From Chytridium lagenaria (Eukaryota; Chytridiomycota; Chytridiomycetes; Chytridiales; Chytridiaceae), in contig JAHLKC010000063.1 in the NCBI GenBank assembly GCA_025449115.1, positions 150,182 to 214,181 on the forward strand: a DNA stretch of 64,000 nt. The letters run 5' to 3'. Shown piece after piece: positions 13,301 to 22,543 of this stretch. The notes beneath the pieces were generated by a model. It made no database searches. It saw nothing but the letters and a program-made list of their open reading frames with translations, and was not told where the DNA came from. The translations under genes and the position numbers were made by a program. The first letter of the stretch is position 1; every line of letters starts with the position of its first letter.

Positions 13301-13714
13301 TGTTTTGTCGGACCTTGAGGAATTTTCCCTAAGCCAGGATTCTGATAGTAACGGCTTCAAGTTATGCTTCGATGTTTCCATGTATACAAGGTTCATAAAT
13401 CGAGTCGACACATGATCTCCCCAGCTACATGACCTTTGGCGTTGGCGAGGAGTAGATTCGATCATGTAGGTCATCAAAAACAAAGTCCTTGCAGACGGGC
13501 ATGGTAAGTGAGTGATGGGAAGTATGGAATTCCCGCACTCTCTTTCTAACTCCATCCCACGAAAGATGTCTATCTGAAGTCCGATCGGTTGCTGGGGAGA
13601 CGTCACCGGGACCTGCGCCTGGCACCATCCGAGAGACTGATGGAGCCTCTGTTGATATGCAAAAATTTTACCGGTAAGTTTGATAATTTTTATCTTGAAT
13701 TTTCGGCCTAACAA
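10375..13714 (-). CDS. S9 serine dipeptidyl peptidase, DPP8/9-like
   Basis: Prolyl-oligopeptidase-family peptidase expected to remove N-terminal X-Pro dipeptides. The C-terminal alpha/beta hydrolase domain shows YGGPNVQVVTNDYKYPKFMR (about 11360), DSRGSFDRGLAFEGH (about 11200), the nucleophile motif GWSYGGYLSL (about 10955-10870), EKYMGLPEENPEGY (about 10750), the Asp motif HGAIDENVHF (about 10590) and a stop at 10375. Upstream beta-propeller parts include the substrate-binding motif GVAEYIMQEEFHRFTGYWWA (about 12900-12840) and RIPVLDKRHGHPPFY (about 12300). The EEFHRFTGYWWAP block is typical of DPP8/9/DPPIV. No signal peptide is visible, although the 5' end (13.3-13.7 kb) is poorly resolved and runs through several frames. 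Many short introns and some frame breaks are present. Confidence 0.85.
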
Positions 13715-13729
13715 CCCTAGCCCCCGGAC

Positions 13730-14590
13730 CCCTTCTTTTTACGATATGTGTAACAAGATGTGCAGAGCGGACTATGTGCAGCAGGTTTATTTGTATTCGT
13801 CATGTTTGTAGATACTTTGATTTGAGTAGAGTATTCGCAGAGCGAGAGGAGATATCGTAAGTATGGATGGGAGGAGGTTATTTTACATTAATCTGTGGTG
13901 AATATAGGAAAGTTTAAGAATGGAGGAGAGAGAATAAGAAAAAACCATGACAGCAGTTAACATTGATATTTAAAAATTCCAGGAACTAATTGCGATGAAT
14001 TATTCACTGTCAGCCACTTTCTACATCGTCAACATTGATGCATCCAAGTGGCAAAGAACGCCAAACAGTGAAATGCTCGGCGGATTCAATTTGAATGCTT
14101 CTGGTAAACTAGTATGAGGGCGAGAGCATATGGCAGAGGCTTGAGGAACCAGGCAGAAGGCTATGAGTATTATCGACACGTAAATACTACTCGTGCAGTT
14201 GCAGGACGAGGAAACGAGATGAGGCCGGTCCGGGCATTTTTGTGATTTCTTTATTGGCGTGCACATGACGTGGGCATTTATTGACGTTTCGCGCTAAATC
14301 TGTTGAGAAAAATGGTTGAAACCGTTTATATCTTGTAGCACCTTTATTCGCGTCATCTATTTAATCTATTGCATGTATCCCTTATTATTTATTTGAATGT
14401 TCTTTCCCTTGTTACATGTTTGTTTACACACGTGAGCTTGTTCCTTCCCCTTTCTTCCTCACCTTAAGTTTGTATATATGTGTGCGATTGAAGCACTTGC
14501 GGTAGTTAGAGATTTATTGGCAATTAATAGTTTGTTCACCCATTTCTCATTTACAACAAATTAAGAGTCCGAATCGCTCCTCCACGTAAT
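13730..14590. other. Intergenic region, no gene supported
   Basis: No protein-like frame, RNA gene or repeat that I can recognise. Likely contains the promoter of the peptidase gene, which reads away on the minus strand. Confidence 0.5.
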
Positions 14591-14596
14591 TTGAAA

Positions 14597-15330
14597 ATGA
14601 AATCCGTCACTCTTAGTTATATTACCCCACTTGCATATGATGGTGACTTACTCACCTGGCAAGATGTGCACATCTCCGAAGCTCTTGCACGGAACAAACT
14701 CCTTCAAACGATATCAGAAGATTGCACTGAAGAAACAGTTAATCCTGGACACATGAGAGAAGAGGCAGAAGTATTTGGGACACCCCAAGGCTTAAAGATT
14801 TTGTTGCTGTAGCGAATCGGTATTACTGTTACGCGGGATTCAGTACAGACACTACACCAGCCTTTCCAAGAACGATTGAGGATAAACTCAGTGCAATTTC
14901 AGTGATAAAGCAACACATGGAACCAAAACGTACGGCTCTTCTTGCTGACAGGAGACATCCAAAAATTCGCGGCGGTTGTCTTGCGGATCCTTCAACAGCA
15001 ATTTGGCGTCACAAATCTTGAACAACGCCAGACTATTGTTGATGAATTTTGAAACATTAAGATGAAGGATAGGGAAACGTTGGAATTTACATCAAAGTGG
15101 TTCCTCTTCAGGCTGCAGTCAAAGGTAAGGCCGAAAATGAAGATTACCTGGAGGACTGTGACAACAGGGAGGAGCAGGAGGAGCAGGAGGAGTAGGAGGA
15201 GCTCAGGAGGAGCATGAAGAGGAGGAGACTGGGGGAGTTAGAGATTGACAGGAGAGACATAGCTGAGGTAGCAGTGAAGATGCGGATGAAGCCCCAATAT
15301 GACGTCAAATGGGGGGTGCGTATTTTTAGC
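14597..15330 (+). CDS. Uncharacterised gene fragment with Glu-rich tail
   Basis: I do not recognise this gene. Readable blocks are MKSVTLSYITPLAYDGDLLT (from the ATG at 14597 or 14603), VANRYYCYAGFSTDTTPAFP (about 14810-14870) and KQHMEPKRTALLADRRHPKI (about 14910-14970). After a noisy stretch comes an acidic tail (EDYLEDCDNREEQEEQEE) encoded by an imperfect GGAGGAGCA repeat at about 15165-15232, then IDRRDIAEVAVKMRMKPQYD. Frame changes at about 14800 and a stop inside the repeat suggest a broken gene. A retroelement scrap follows directly, so it may be mobile-element debris. Confidence 0.3.
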
Positions 15331-15654
15331 GAAATCTGATATGCCGCCTCTTTCTCCTATTTTGTATGCTAGATTTGTCATGTTGGGCGTGTTTATCTTA
15401 TATTAGCATGGTTTGAATTATGTTAATAGAAATATGTTTTTTAATCATTATCAATTTAATAATGTATCTGTGTCCGTCTGCACAATATGTGTCTGTCTGC
15501 ACAAATGTGTTCCATACTGGTGAAAAAAACGACGGGAAATAATCCATTCTCATCACAGATGTGTGAAAAATAGGTCCCAAACCCCAAATATTTTTTTTTT
15601 GGTTATGGAACGGCTGAGCGCATTTCGCATACTGGCCAAAGGACGGCCAAAGTT

Positions 15655-15925
15655 TCTTTTGGTAGATGATGTCTTGAGGTTTTCAACAGAGCTCGCTGAG
15701 GAGGATGGTTGCAAGTGTAGGAGGCCAGAGGACAATTACAAGGCACACTGCAAGGTTGCTTGTGCAAGCCTGTCAGTACCTCATGTCAAGGTTGGTCTTG
15801 GTCCAGATGCAGTGTACCCAGAGAATGTAATGCTGGATGGGGGCTCACAAGTCATAACTGTCTGGCTGTCCATCTAGAAGCGTGTGGCAGCAAGGGCATT
15901 GAGGATGGGACCTCTATCAGCATGT
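15655..15925 (+). pseudogene. Fragment of an Element 2-type retrotransposon protease region
   Basis: Translation gives VDDVLRFSTELAEEDG, PHVKVGLGPDAVY and LDGGSQVITV in order. These closely match VDDVLSFSTELAEEDG, PHVKVGLGPDAVY and LDGGSQVITV in the protease ORF of Element 2 (60157-61191, minus). The match covers about 90 codons, begins abruptly at about 15655 and fades at about 15925, and lies in the opposite orientation to Element 2. It is a scrap of a relative, not a gene. Confidence 0.85.
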
Positions 15926-17743
15926 TTTTTTATATTTACTTTTTCTTTGCAGATTTTCTTATGGCTCTTCAGGAGTTTTTGTTATTTTTGGTTGATTTTT
16001 GTGATTTATTTTTTGCCAATTTAAATTTTTGGTAGAGGAACTGAAATTCAAATACAGTATCCTTGAGGGCCATATGGGGCATACCATGGGAGGGGTACAC
16101 TAATGTCTGTGAACTTTTGCAATTATAAAGCTCCCTATTTAAAGGTGCATCGGATAGAGCATCCAAAATACTATTAGATAAACATTGGGGCTGCCCCTGG
16201 GTTACGGGTTTTGAGGAAGCTAACAATAGCGTTAAAGGACAGTGTTTAAATGAGATAGATTATGAACCCGAGAATCTGCAGGATATCCAACCCAAACATG
16301 AAAAATTTACAGAGATTGGGTTTAGACCACCCAAACTTTAGCATCTGCAGAGTATCAATCCCAAACCTGAAGATCCGCAGGGAATGGGATTACACCGCCC
16401 AAACCTGAGAATCCACAAGCTAAAAGATTAGACCACCCAAGTCTGAAATTGTAATGCATGAAAAGGTCCAAGATAGTCCATCCAAAAGCTCTCGTCCTCT
16501 TTTTTACCTGGATGCGTAAGGAGGTTTGAGCTTGGTAACAACAACAACTTGTCCGCTATCTCTGGGTTTAATAGAAATATTGGGTCTGGTCCTATCCTGC
16601 ATTGATTGATCACTAACCAATTTCAGCATTACAATAATTACGGATGCAATTGCATCTACTAGAATACGTTAAACTTTCCAGAAGCCATCCCACTAAGTGA
16701 GGGGCAACGTACTTGCTTGTGTATTATTGATAGTTTGCTCTCTGTCTTTCAGGCGTCTGCTGAAATGTGTGGACGCCTGTCATAAATTATTGTTTAGTAG
16801 ATCACAAATTAAAATACAGCAAAATAACTTACAGAGCCTCAATACATCTGCAATGAGTGTTGTTAGTGTGATCCAAGTCTATAGTATCCTTAGAACTATT
16901 CTCTATAATGTCACGTCCCACTGTTTGAATAGCCTTTAGTAATGCCTCATCCGGCACTTGAAACCTCCCAAAGCGTTTCCGAGCCTGTTATGGAGCTATA
17001 TAGCTTCTGGTAATCTTCATCCAAAATGTAATTGGCATAGGCCGGGGTTTCACTTTCTTCAATAATATGCCTTTATGTTTGGTTCTGAAAAACAAGGTAA
17101 AAGGAAATCAGGAATTGAAACTTACTGGCAACAATAGCATCAAAGAGTGTTTCTTCCCAAACTTGGTCGTCAAATAACAACTCAACCATAACTTTTTGAA
17201 TTACTTTTGAACAATTGATATCTACTACAAAAACCTAGTCCAAAAACTTATACAAGTATTATGGTTGAAGGGTTATGCCATTTGTTTATAGAGCAGCAAT
17301 TTTAACATAAATTATATCATCTTCATCCATTAAACTATCTTTCTCTATAAATGCTTTTATTGCGGTTGCTAACATCATGTCAACAGTTTATTTCATAGAG
17401 GTGTAATGCCGCAAAGGGGGTTATAAGGGCCTGTGGGTTAGAAGGTTAGGTATTTCATATGTAAACCGCAATAAAATGGACGAGCGTATAAAGAACAAAA
17501 GAAAATAAACATGAAAAGTTGAAACGCACGTAAGAACAGACAAACGACCCTAACAACTACACGACTGATTAAGAAACAATTAAGGCAAAAGATATGAAAG
17601 AGTCTGCAAATGTATTTACAAAATAAATCGTCAAGGAAAGAATAGATATCTATCTTATATAAAAGTGAACGCATTTTTATTTTAACATTACTATACATAC
17701 AATTAATATATAAACAAAATGATGATTAAGTAAATAAAAAAAT
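15926..17743. other. AT-rich repeat-laden intergenic region
   Basis: No supported gene. At 16260-16445 there are several degenerate copies of a unit like CCCAAACCTGA-(A/G)-ATC-CGCAGG (for example 16265, 16345, 16363 and 16410), spaced 30-60 bases. The remainder (16.5-17.7 kb) is AT-rich with short open frames on both strands and no recognisable domains. Confidence 0.4.
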
Positions 17744-17837
17744 GTGAAGGCACGCGGACATCAAACTCACGCGCGCCTTCACGCGCGCACATCGCGCGCC
17801 TTAACGCCCGCGCATTGCGCTAAACGCGTGCCTTCAC
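17744..17837. repeat. CG-rich island bounded by a 13-bp inverted repeat
   Basis: GTGAAGGCACGCG at 17744-17756 is the exact reverse complement of CGCGTGCCTTCAC at 17825-17837. The interior is made of GCGCGC and CTTCACGCGC blocks. This sits inside DNA that is otherwise extremely AT-rich (TAAATAAATA runs at 17850-18005). Confidence 0.7.
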
Positions 17838-17839
17838 GC

Positions 17840-18008
17840 GCTTCAGTTATTAAAATAAATAAATGTATAATAAATGAATAAATAAATATGTAAATTAATG
17901 ATAATTAAATACATAAATATTAAGTAAATAAATATAAAAAATAAATATATTAATAAGTAAATAAAAGAATTAATTAAAAAATATATAAATAAATAAATAA
18001 ATAAAGAA
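17840..18008. repeat. AT-rich low-complexity tract
   Basis: Imperfect TAAA/TAAATA microsatellite-like sequence almost devoid of G and C. Confidence 0.7.
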
Positions 18009-18033
18009 AACGTAACACAATGAGTAACGTAAT

Positions 18034-18095
18034 ACAAAGGAGGGGCTCGAACCCCTCCAATATAGGTAGTTAATGACACGTCGCTCTAAAAAACA
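18034..18095 (-). other. tRNA-like remnant (perfect pol III B-box)
   Basis: On the minus strand GGTTCGAGCCC matches the pol III B-box consensus GGTTCGANNCC exactly. It sits in a strong GGAGGGG/CCCCTCC hairpin, and AGAGCGACG upstream resembles the end of a D arm. The anticodon and acceptor stems do not close properly, so I do not call a functional tRNA. It could be a decayed tRNA or the head of a tRNA-derived SINE. Confidence 0.3.
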
Positions 18096-18109
18096 ATTAT
18101 AAAAACAGC

Positions 18110-18135
18110 GATTCTGAGACCGTGGTCTCAGAATC
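18110..18135. repeat. 26-nt palindrome (12-bp arms, 2-nt centre)
   Basis: GATTCTGAGACC at 18110-18121 and its exact reverse complement GGTCTCAGAATC at 18124-18135 are separated by GT. It lies 15 bases from the tRNA-like remnant and about 90 bases before the exon at 18226. Confidence 0.85.
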
Positions 18136-18225
18136 AAGCAATTTACTGAGCTTAAGACTGCTATTACTGCATTGATTAAGGTTGGAGCTTGAAGTTTTGG
18201 TATTTTATAAGTTCCTCTATTGTAG

Positions 18226-18630
18226 ATCCCGTTTCCTGTTGACCGCATTGAGCAGATTGTCAGTGAACAGCTTGAATGCGAACGGCTTGAACGTGAACAG
18301 TGTGAACAGCATGAACGGTGTGAACAGCATGCACAGTTTGAACAGCTGGAACAGTTGCGCCCCAAAAAGAGGAGTCATGAGAAAGAAGACGAACAAAGCC
18401 TAAAAAAACAGAAAATTGCTAGCTTTGTAGTAGAGGGTAGGGATGTTGCAGTCTATGCCTTTTTAATATGCTTATTTGTAAAAGATGAATCAGAAGGTGT
18501 TGACATCAATCCAGAAGTTCTTGATGCAGGAGGCGCTTTTTTTTTTTGGGGAGACGGAACTTCTTTCTTCAACACCTGATTGGGTAAAGACGGCAGTCAA
18601 GTTAGGTAAAGCTGAGAATAGGGAAAAGTA
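18226..18630 (+). CDS. Hypothetical protein exon: Glu/Gln/Cys/His-rich repeat plus basic NLS-like segment
   Basis: I do not recognise the family. An acceptor-like TATTGTAG precedes 18226. The frame then reads VDRIEQIVSEQLECERLE, a run of short repeats (REQCEQHERCEQHAQFEQLE, about 18290-18355) encoded by imperfect GTGAACAGCATGAAC units, and a bipartite basic segment (PKKRSHEKEDEQSLKKQK). After that comes a hydrophobic stretch (VAVYAFLICLFVKD) and ELLSSTPDWVKTAVKLGKAE before a GTAAG donor near 18627. A poly-T run at 18538-18547 shifts the frame. A nuclear coiled-coil protein is possible; the repeat may be a recent expansion. Confidence 0.4.
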
Positions 18631-18989
18631 AGATTGAGATATTCTATTCTTTAATTATATCTAGGTCATCTCAAACAACAACGTGGAAAAAAATTATTGA
18701 TGTTGACGACAATCGGTTTTCTGATAAAAGAGAAACAAGATACACATAGATTTTCAAAGATCATTTGTTGATCTTAAACCAAGCGAACCAAGCGAACCAA
18801 GCGAATATGCATTAGGTATTTTGAATATTTTGAAAGATGTAATTTGAGTGTGAACAGAAAATGAGAATATTAATTCAACTATAGATAAAGCCAGAAGTGA
18901 TAGCATTATGTGCTAAATCGATAGAGAATGATGGGAACCGTGGTTTTTCTTCGGGAGCTGGAGAAAGCTACTAAAAAACCTGGAAACTT

Positions 18990-20140
18990 TAAGGGACTTA
19001 ATCTTGCCAAAAGCAAATCTTGAATGGAGATGAGAGACGGTTGGAGACCCTACCTTTTGATTTCTCCAACATGGATGATATATTGGAAGATGTTGATGTC
19101 AAGGTTTTGATGACAATACTGCGAAGGTTGTATATCATCATCATTGAATGGAAAGTTGTGGGCCAGCCAATGTCAGAACGTACTGGAGACACAACATTCT
19201 ACACCACACTGATTGAGTGCTTGCGGCCTGATATTTGCACAAACTAGTTAGTGTTATATTTTATTGGTCCTATTTGCTCATATCCTATCTACTAATTCTA
19301 CATCTATTGTAGTGGGGAAGTAGAATGCAAAGCGTCTCGAGAGGTACGGCAAAGTTATCTAGAAAGGCAAAAGGGAGTTGCATCCACTTGGAATAAAGTC
19401 CGTGGCCACTATTGCGATTATCTATTAACGGTAGTTTTGCTTTTATTTGTATAAAGTTTTGACATAACATCAATACAGATTCCTGGATTAGCGACTGACA
19501 CAGCGTATGGCCCAGAACTCAGTGTTGGAGCTAATGTAGGCATGAAGAGGGAAAGTGTAGCAAAATTCATCCATGATGAGGCTGGGCTTGTGACATGTAT
19601 GAGAAACATACATGTTAAGCTGGCCAAACACTATGCACCTCTGGATGCCAACTCAGGCCCGAAAATGGAATTCCCTAAGTCAGTTGAACAACTTATATCA
19701 TATTTATCAATCCATGGTGTTATCTTCATAATTGGGTGGTGTCTCATATTAAACTCAAATATTTACGTGAGGGGTTTCATGGCTTTAAGCATCAGCAAAA
19801 GGCTCAAATTCCCCTTGCATTTGATATTGTTTTGGTGGGATGTTTTACAACTTAGTTTCACTTATTATATCCTTTAAGGTATGATTGGACTTAGTTTTGA
19901 CCTTTATTACTAACTGGATTATATTTAAAATCTACAACTACAGAAAGGCGTTCTCTTTGAACGGCAATTTTTGTGGATTCCCTGCAAATGCTGCAAGAAG
20001 GCAGATAAATAACGGAAACTCGTCAGAGGTTCCATTAGGTGATCATCAAGCAAATCTTAAGTTTCAACTTCCAATGCATGCACCAACACCAAAGCGAAAA
20101 GTTAAAACTGAGGTCAAAAATTTGGAACCAGTTGTGTAGA
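18990..20140 (+). CDS. Uncharacterised multi-exon or decayed gene
   Basis: Several protein-like segments occur in order: LETLPFDFSNMDDILEDVDV (about 19040-19100), RRLYIIIIEWKVVGQPMSER (about 19120), LERQKGVASTWNKVRGHYCD (about 19360-19420), a CAG-type acceptor near 19480 followed by IPGLATDTAYGPELSVGANV and FIHDEAGLVTCMRNIHVKLA (about 19560-19620), then KGVLFERQFLWIPCKCCKKA (about 19945-20005). No known domain is evident. It may continue the 18226 exon as one gene; the intervening SEPSEPSE stretch at about 18775-18810 would be a short repeat inside it. Stops between segments mean introns or decay. Confidence 0.35.
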
Positions 20141-20289
20141 GGTAAAATATTTGTTTTTTGGTGCGCTATCGACAATAATCATGTGAATAGCATTAGTTGT
20201 AAAGACAGAAACTCCTGAGTCATTGAGTTTAGTGTTTGCTTTTGAAAAGTATATGAGGCGATTGGATGGAAGTGGAAGCGCTGTTGTCA

Positions 20290-20578
20290 ATTGTTAAGAA
20301 GTCACAGTTAGTGAGAGACGAGTTAAAAGCAGTGTTGCTTACCGCACTGAGAAGATTGAGTCTTTTACCTCCCTCATCGCCGATCGCCGTGAACGACTTT
20401 ATAGTCTGATGTGTGGCGCGAGAGACATGTTAGTTCAATCTACCAAAGAGATTGCTATGCTTACCGGTACTGAGGCTTTTGCCATCCGCCAGCTTGACGT
20501 TCAGTCCGCATACACCGATGCTGCACTCACGCTATCCTTAAGGACCTTACTAGTTCTGCAATGGAGAGTCAGATAAAG
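20290..20578 (+). CDS. Possible divergent MADS-box-like fragment
   Basis: One open frame reads RTEKIESFTSLIADRRERLY, SLMCGARDMLVQST and KEIAMLTGTEAFAI. The last 22 residues align without gaps to the MADS core pattern R-x-G-LLKKAYELS-x-L-TGTE-x-x-x-I (shared: R, a hydrophobic pair, E, L, TGTE, I). The basic residues expected in the DNA-contacting part are mostly missing. A one-base shift near 20540 continues as AMESQIKANNLREQRTSRSP. Short and weakly supported; the resemblance could be chance. Confidence 0.3.
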
Positions 20579-20922
20579 GCGAATAACCTACGTGAACAAC
20601 GTACCTCACGTTCACCGCCGCGTCCGCTCCTCTGCCTCCAGCTCCCGCTCCCACATTCTTGCGGCCTCGCCTTTGACCCCTTCCCTTCGGTTCCACTGAA
20701 GAGAAAGACCTCAGTTACCTTCCTCCAAACCATTTCCTCAACTCTGGGGATAAATACCGGGGTGAAAACCGACGACTAGTAATAAAATTTCGTCGAATTT
20801 CAAATATATACGTCGTATACGTACGTTGATCAATTTCAATACCGTTGCACAGAGAAAATTGACAATTCTTTTTCCGACAACGTTTAACTACCGTATACGT
20901 TGGTACGTTGTGCTTTTTCTAC

Positions 20923-21510
20923 CAACACGTGAATTTACCAAAAATGAGCGTCGCACCAAAAAATAAATCGGTCACCAAAGGTATGTCACCGCATACGTTG
21001 GTATGCGTTGCCGTGATGGCATGCCTTCTTGCCATTTCCGATACCAAGAGCAATGCCATTCACACCACATTTGTACATATGATACATAAACGTAATACCC
21101 TACAGCTCCTATTAATATCGCTGCAATATCGGGGCTTCCCCAAGTCCCTGCAGCACTTGATGGAATCACACCGTAGAGGCCAACACGTGAATTTACCAAA
21201 ATGAGCGTCGCACCAAAAATATATATCGGTCACCAAAGGTATGTCACCGCATACGTTGGTATGCGTTGCCATGATGTCATGCCTTCTTGCCATTTCCGAT
21301 ACCAAGAGCAATGCCATTCACACCACATTTGTACATATGATACATAAACGTATACCCTACAAGCTCCTATTAATATCGCTGCAATATCGGGCTTCCCAAG
21401 TCCCTGCAGCACTTGATGGAATCACACCGTAGAGGCCAACACGTGAATTTACCAAAAATGAGCGTCGCACCAAAAAATAAATCGGTCACCAAAGGTATGT
21501 CACCGCATAC
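20923..21510. repeat. Tandem repeat, 256-258 bp unit, 2.3 copies, cut by Element 1
   Basis: Units start with CAACACGTGAATTTACCAAA at 20923, 21181 and 21437. The third copy is interrupted at 21510, where Element 1 begins. Copies differ at few positions (for example GTGATGGCATG versus ATGATGTCATG). The unit contains a CACGTG palindrome, and open frames run through it on both strands, but nothing protein-like is recognisable. The repeat does not resume after Element 1 (36025). Confidence 0.9.
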
Positions 21511-22478
21511 TGTGAAACTACGGCCTCCTACCACGTATCCGAAGGTATGGTAGGAGTTTCGATAGGACTAGTACCTTCTAATGGTACATAGAACGTCTAC
21601 ACACAAATAAATAAAGTTTAGTGTACTTGACAAAGATAAACAATGTCCAGAGCATGAAAGAATGGAGCTCAATGATGATCAGCGGGAATCAAAGAAGGTA
21701 AAGGGAATAAGGGTGGATACAAGCACGGGACCAGAAATAAAGGATACTTAGCTGCGGTGTTTTCAAGTAAGTCTTCCTACAACCATTTTTTGCCCATTCC
21801 GTCGATCATCGCGGCGGTAAAGGCGTTTCCTTAGCGTTCCCGGTGCTAAGGGCAATCTCTAAACCCGAAACGACGACGACGAGGGGAAGCTGCATTGATA
21901 CTCTATCTCACCGGCCGTGAGCCGAAGGGGGGTTTGCTGATCGGGGCTTTGCAGCAGCCGATCACCCACGCCACGGAACATACGCGGTGTGTCTGAGGAC
22001 CTGACGGAGGCACCTTCTGGTAAGACTACTCGATACTAACCTTGGTGCCAGAGGTAGGCGCGTGTGTATGCGAGAAGACCTGGACCTGGGCCTGGACAGG
22101 ACTGGGGACAGGTTTTGGGATGGGACAACTTCTCTATCTTTATTTGTAAGACCCTCTCGCTCAACATAAACATAAACAAAGAATAAATAAACATATAAAC
22201 AATGGGTATAAATGAGCGAGGGGATAAAGAAGAGATATATACAAAATAAAACAAAGTCCCAAGATACAAAAGGGCGGTAAACAGGGAAAACCCGACGGCG
22301 ACATATATACAATGCCGTGGGAAAACCTGAATACCGTATAAGGTAAGTTAAGACTTACCATGACGAATCCTAAAGACTTCGTTAGTGTACAAGCAGGAGG
22401 GGGTAAAAGGAAAAGCCGTACATATAGCATCTTGGGAAATATGCTTACGGTGAAATATCATTTATTGAATATTTCACA
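21511..22478 (-). repeat. Element 1 3' LTR
   Basis: 968 bp, starting TGTGAAACTACGG and ending ATATTTCACA on the plus strand, with a perfect 7-bp terminal inverted repeat TGTGAAA/TTTCACA. Near-identical to 35055-36024. Differences include CATTGATACTCTATC versus CGTTGATACTCCATC and a T-run length difference near 21788. Confidence 0.95.
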
Positions 22479-22495
22479 TTCTCCCGGTTTTTAAG
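22479..22495 (-). promoter_or_regulatory. Element 1 polypurine tract (plus-strand primer)
   Basis: On the minus strand CTTAAAAACCGGGAGAA lies immediately before the 3' LTR, the expected PPT position. Near-identical sequence recurs at 26704-26722. Confidence 0.8.
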
Positions 22496-22543
22496 TTAAG
22501 CCCTAATGGGGCAGAGGGGACTTAAACCAGAAAACAAGATGAG

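Noticed and set aside
18034..18095. Functional tRNA gene on the minus strand
   Set aside because: The B-box is perfect but the anticodon and acceptor stems do not pair and the T-stem geometry is off by one, so only a remnant is reported.
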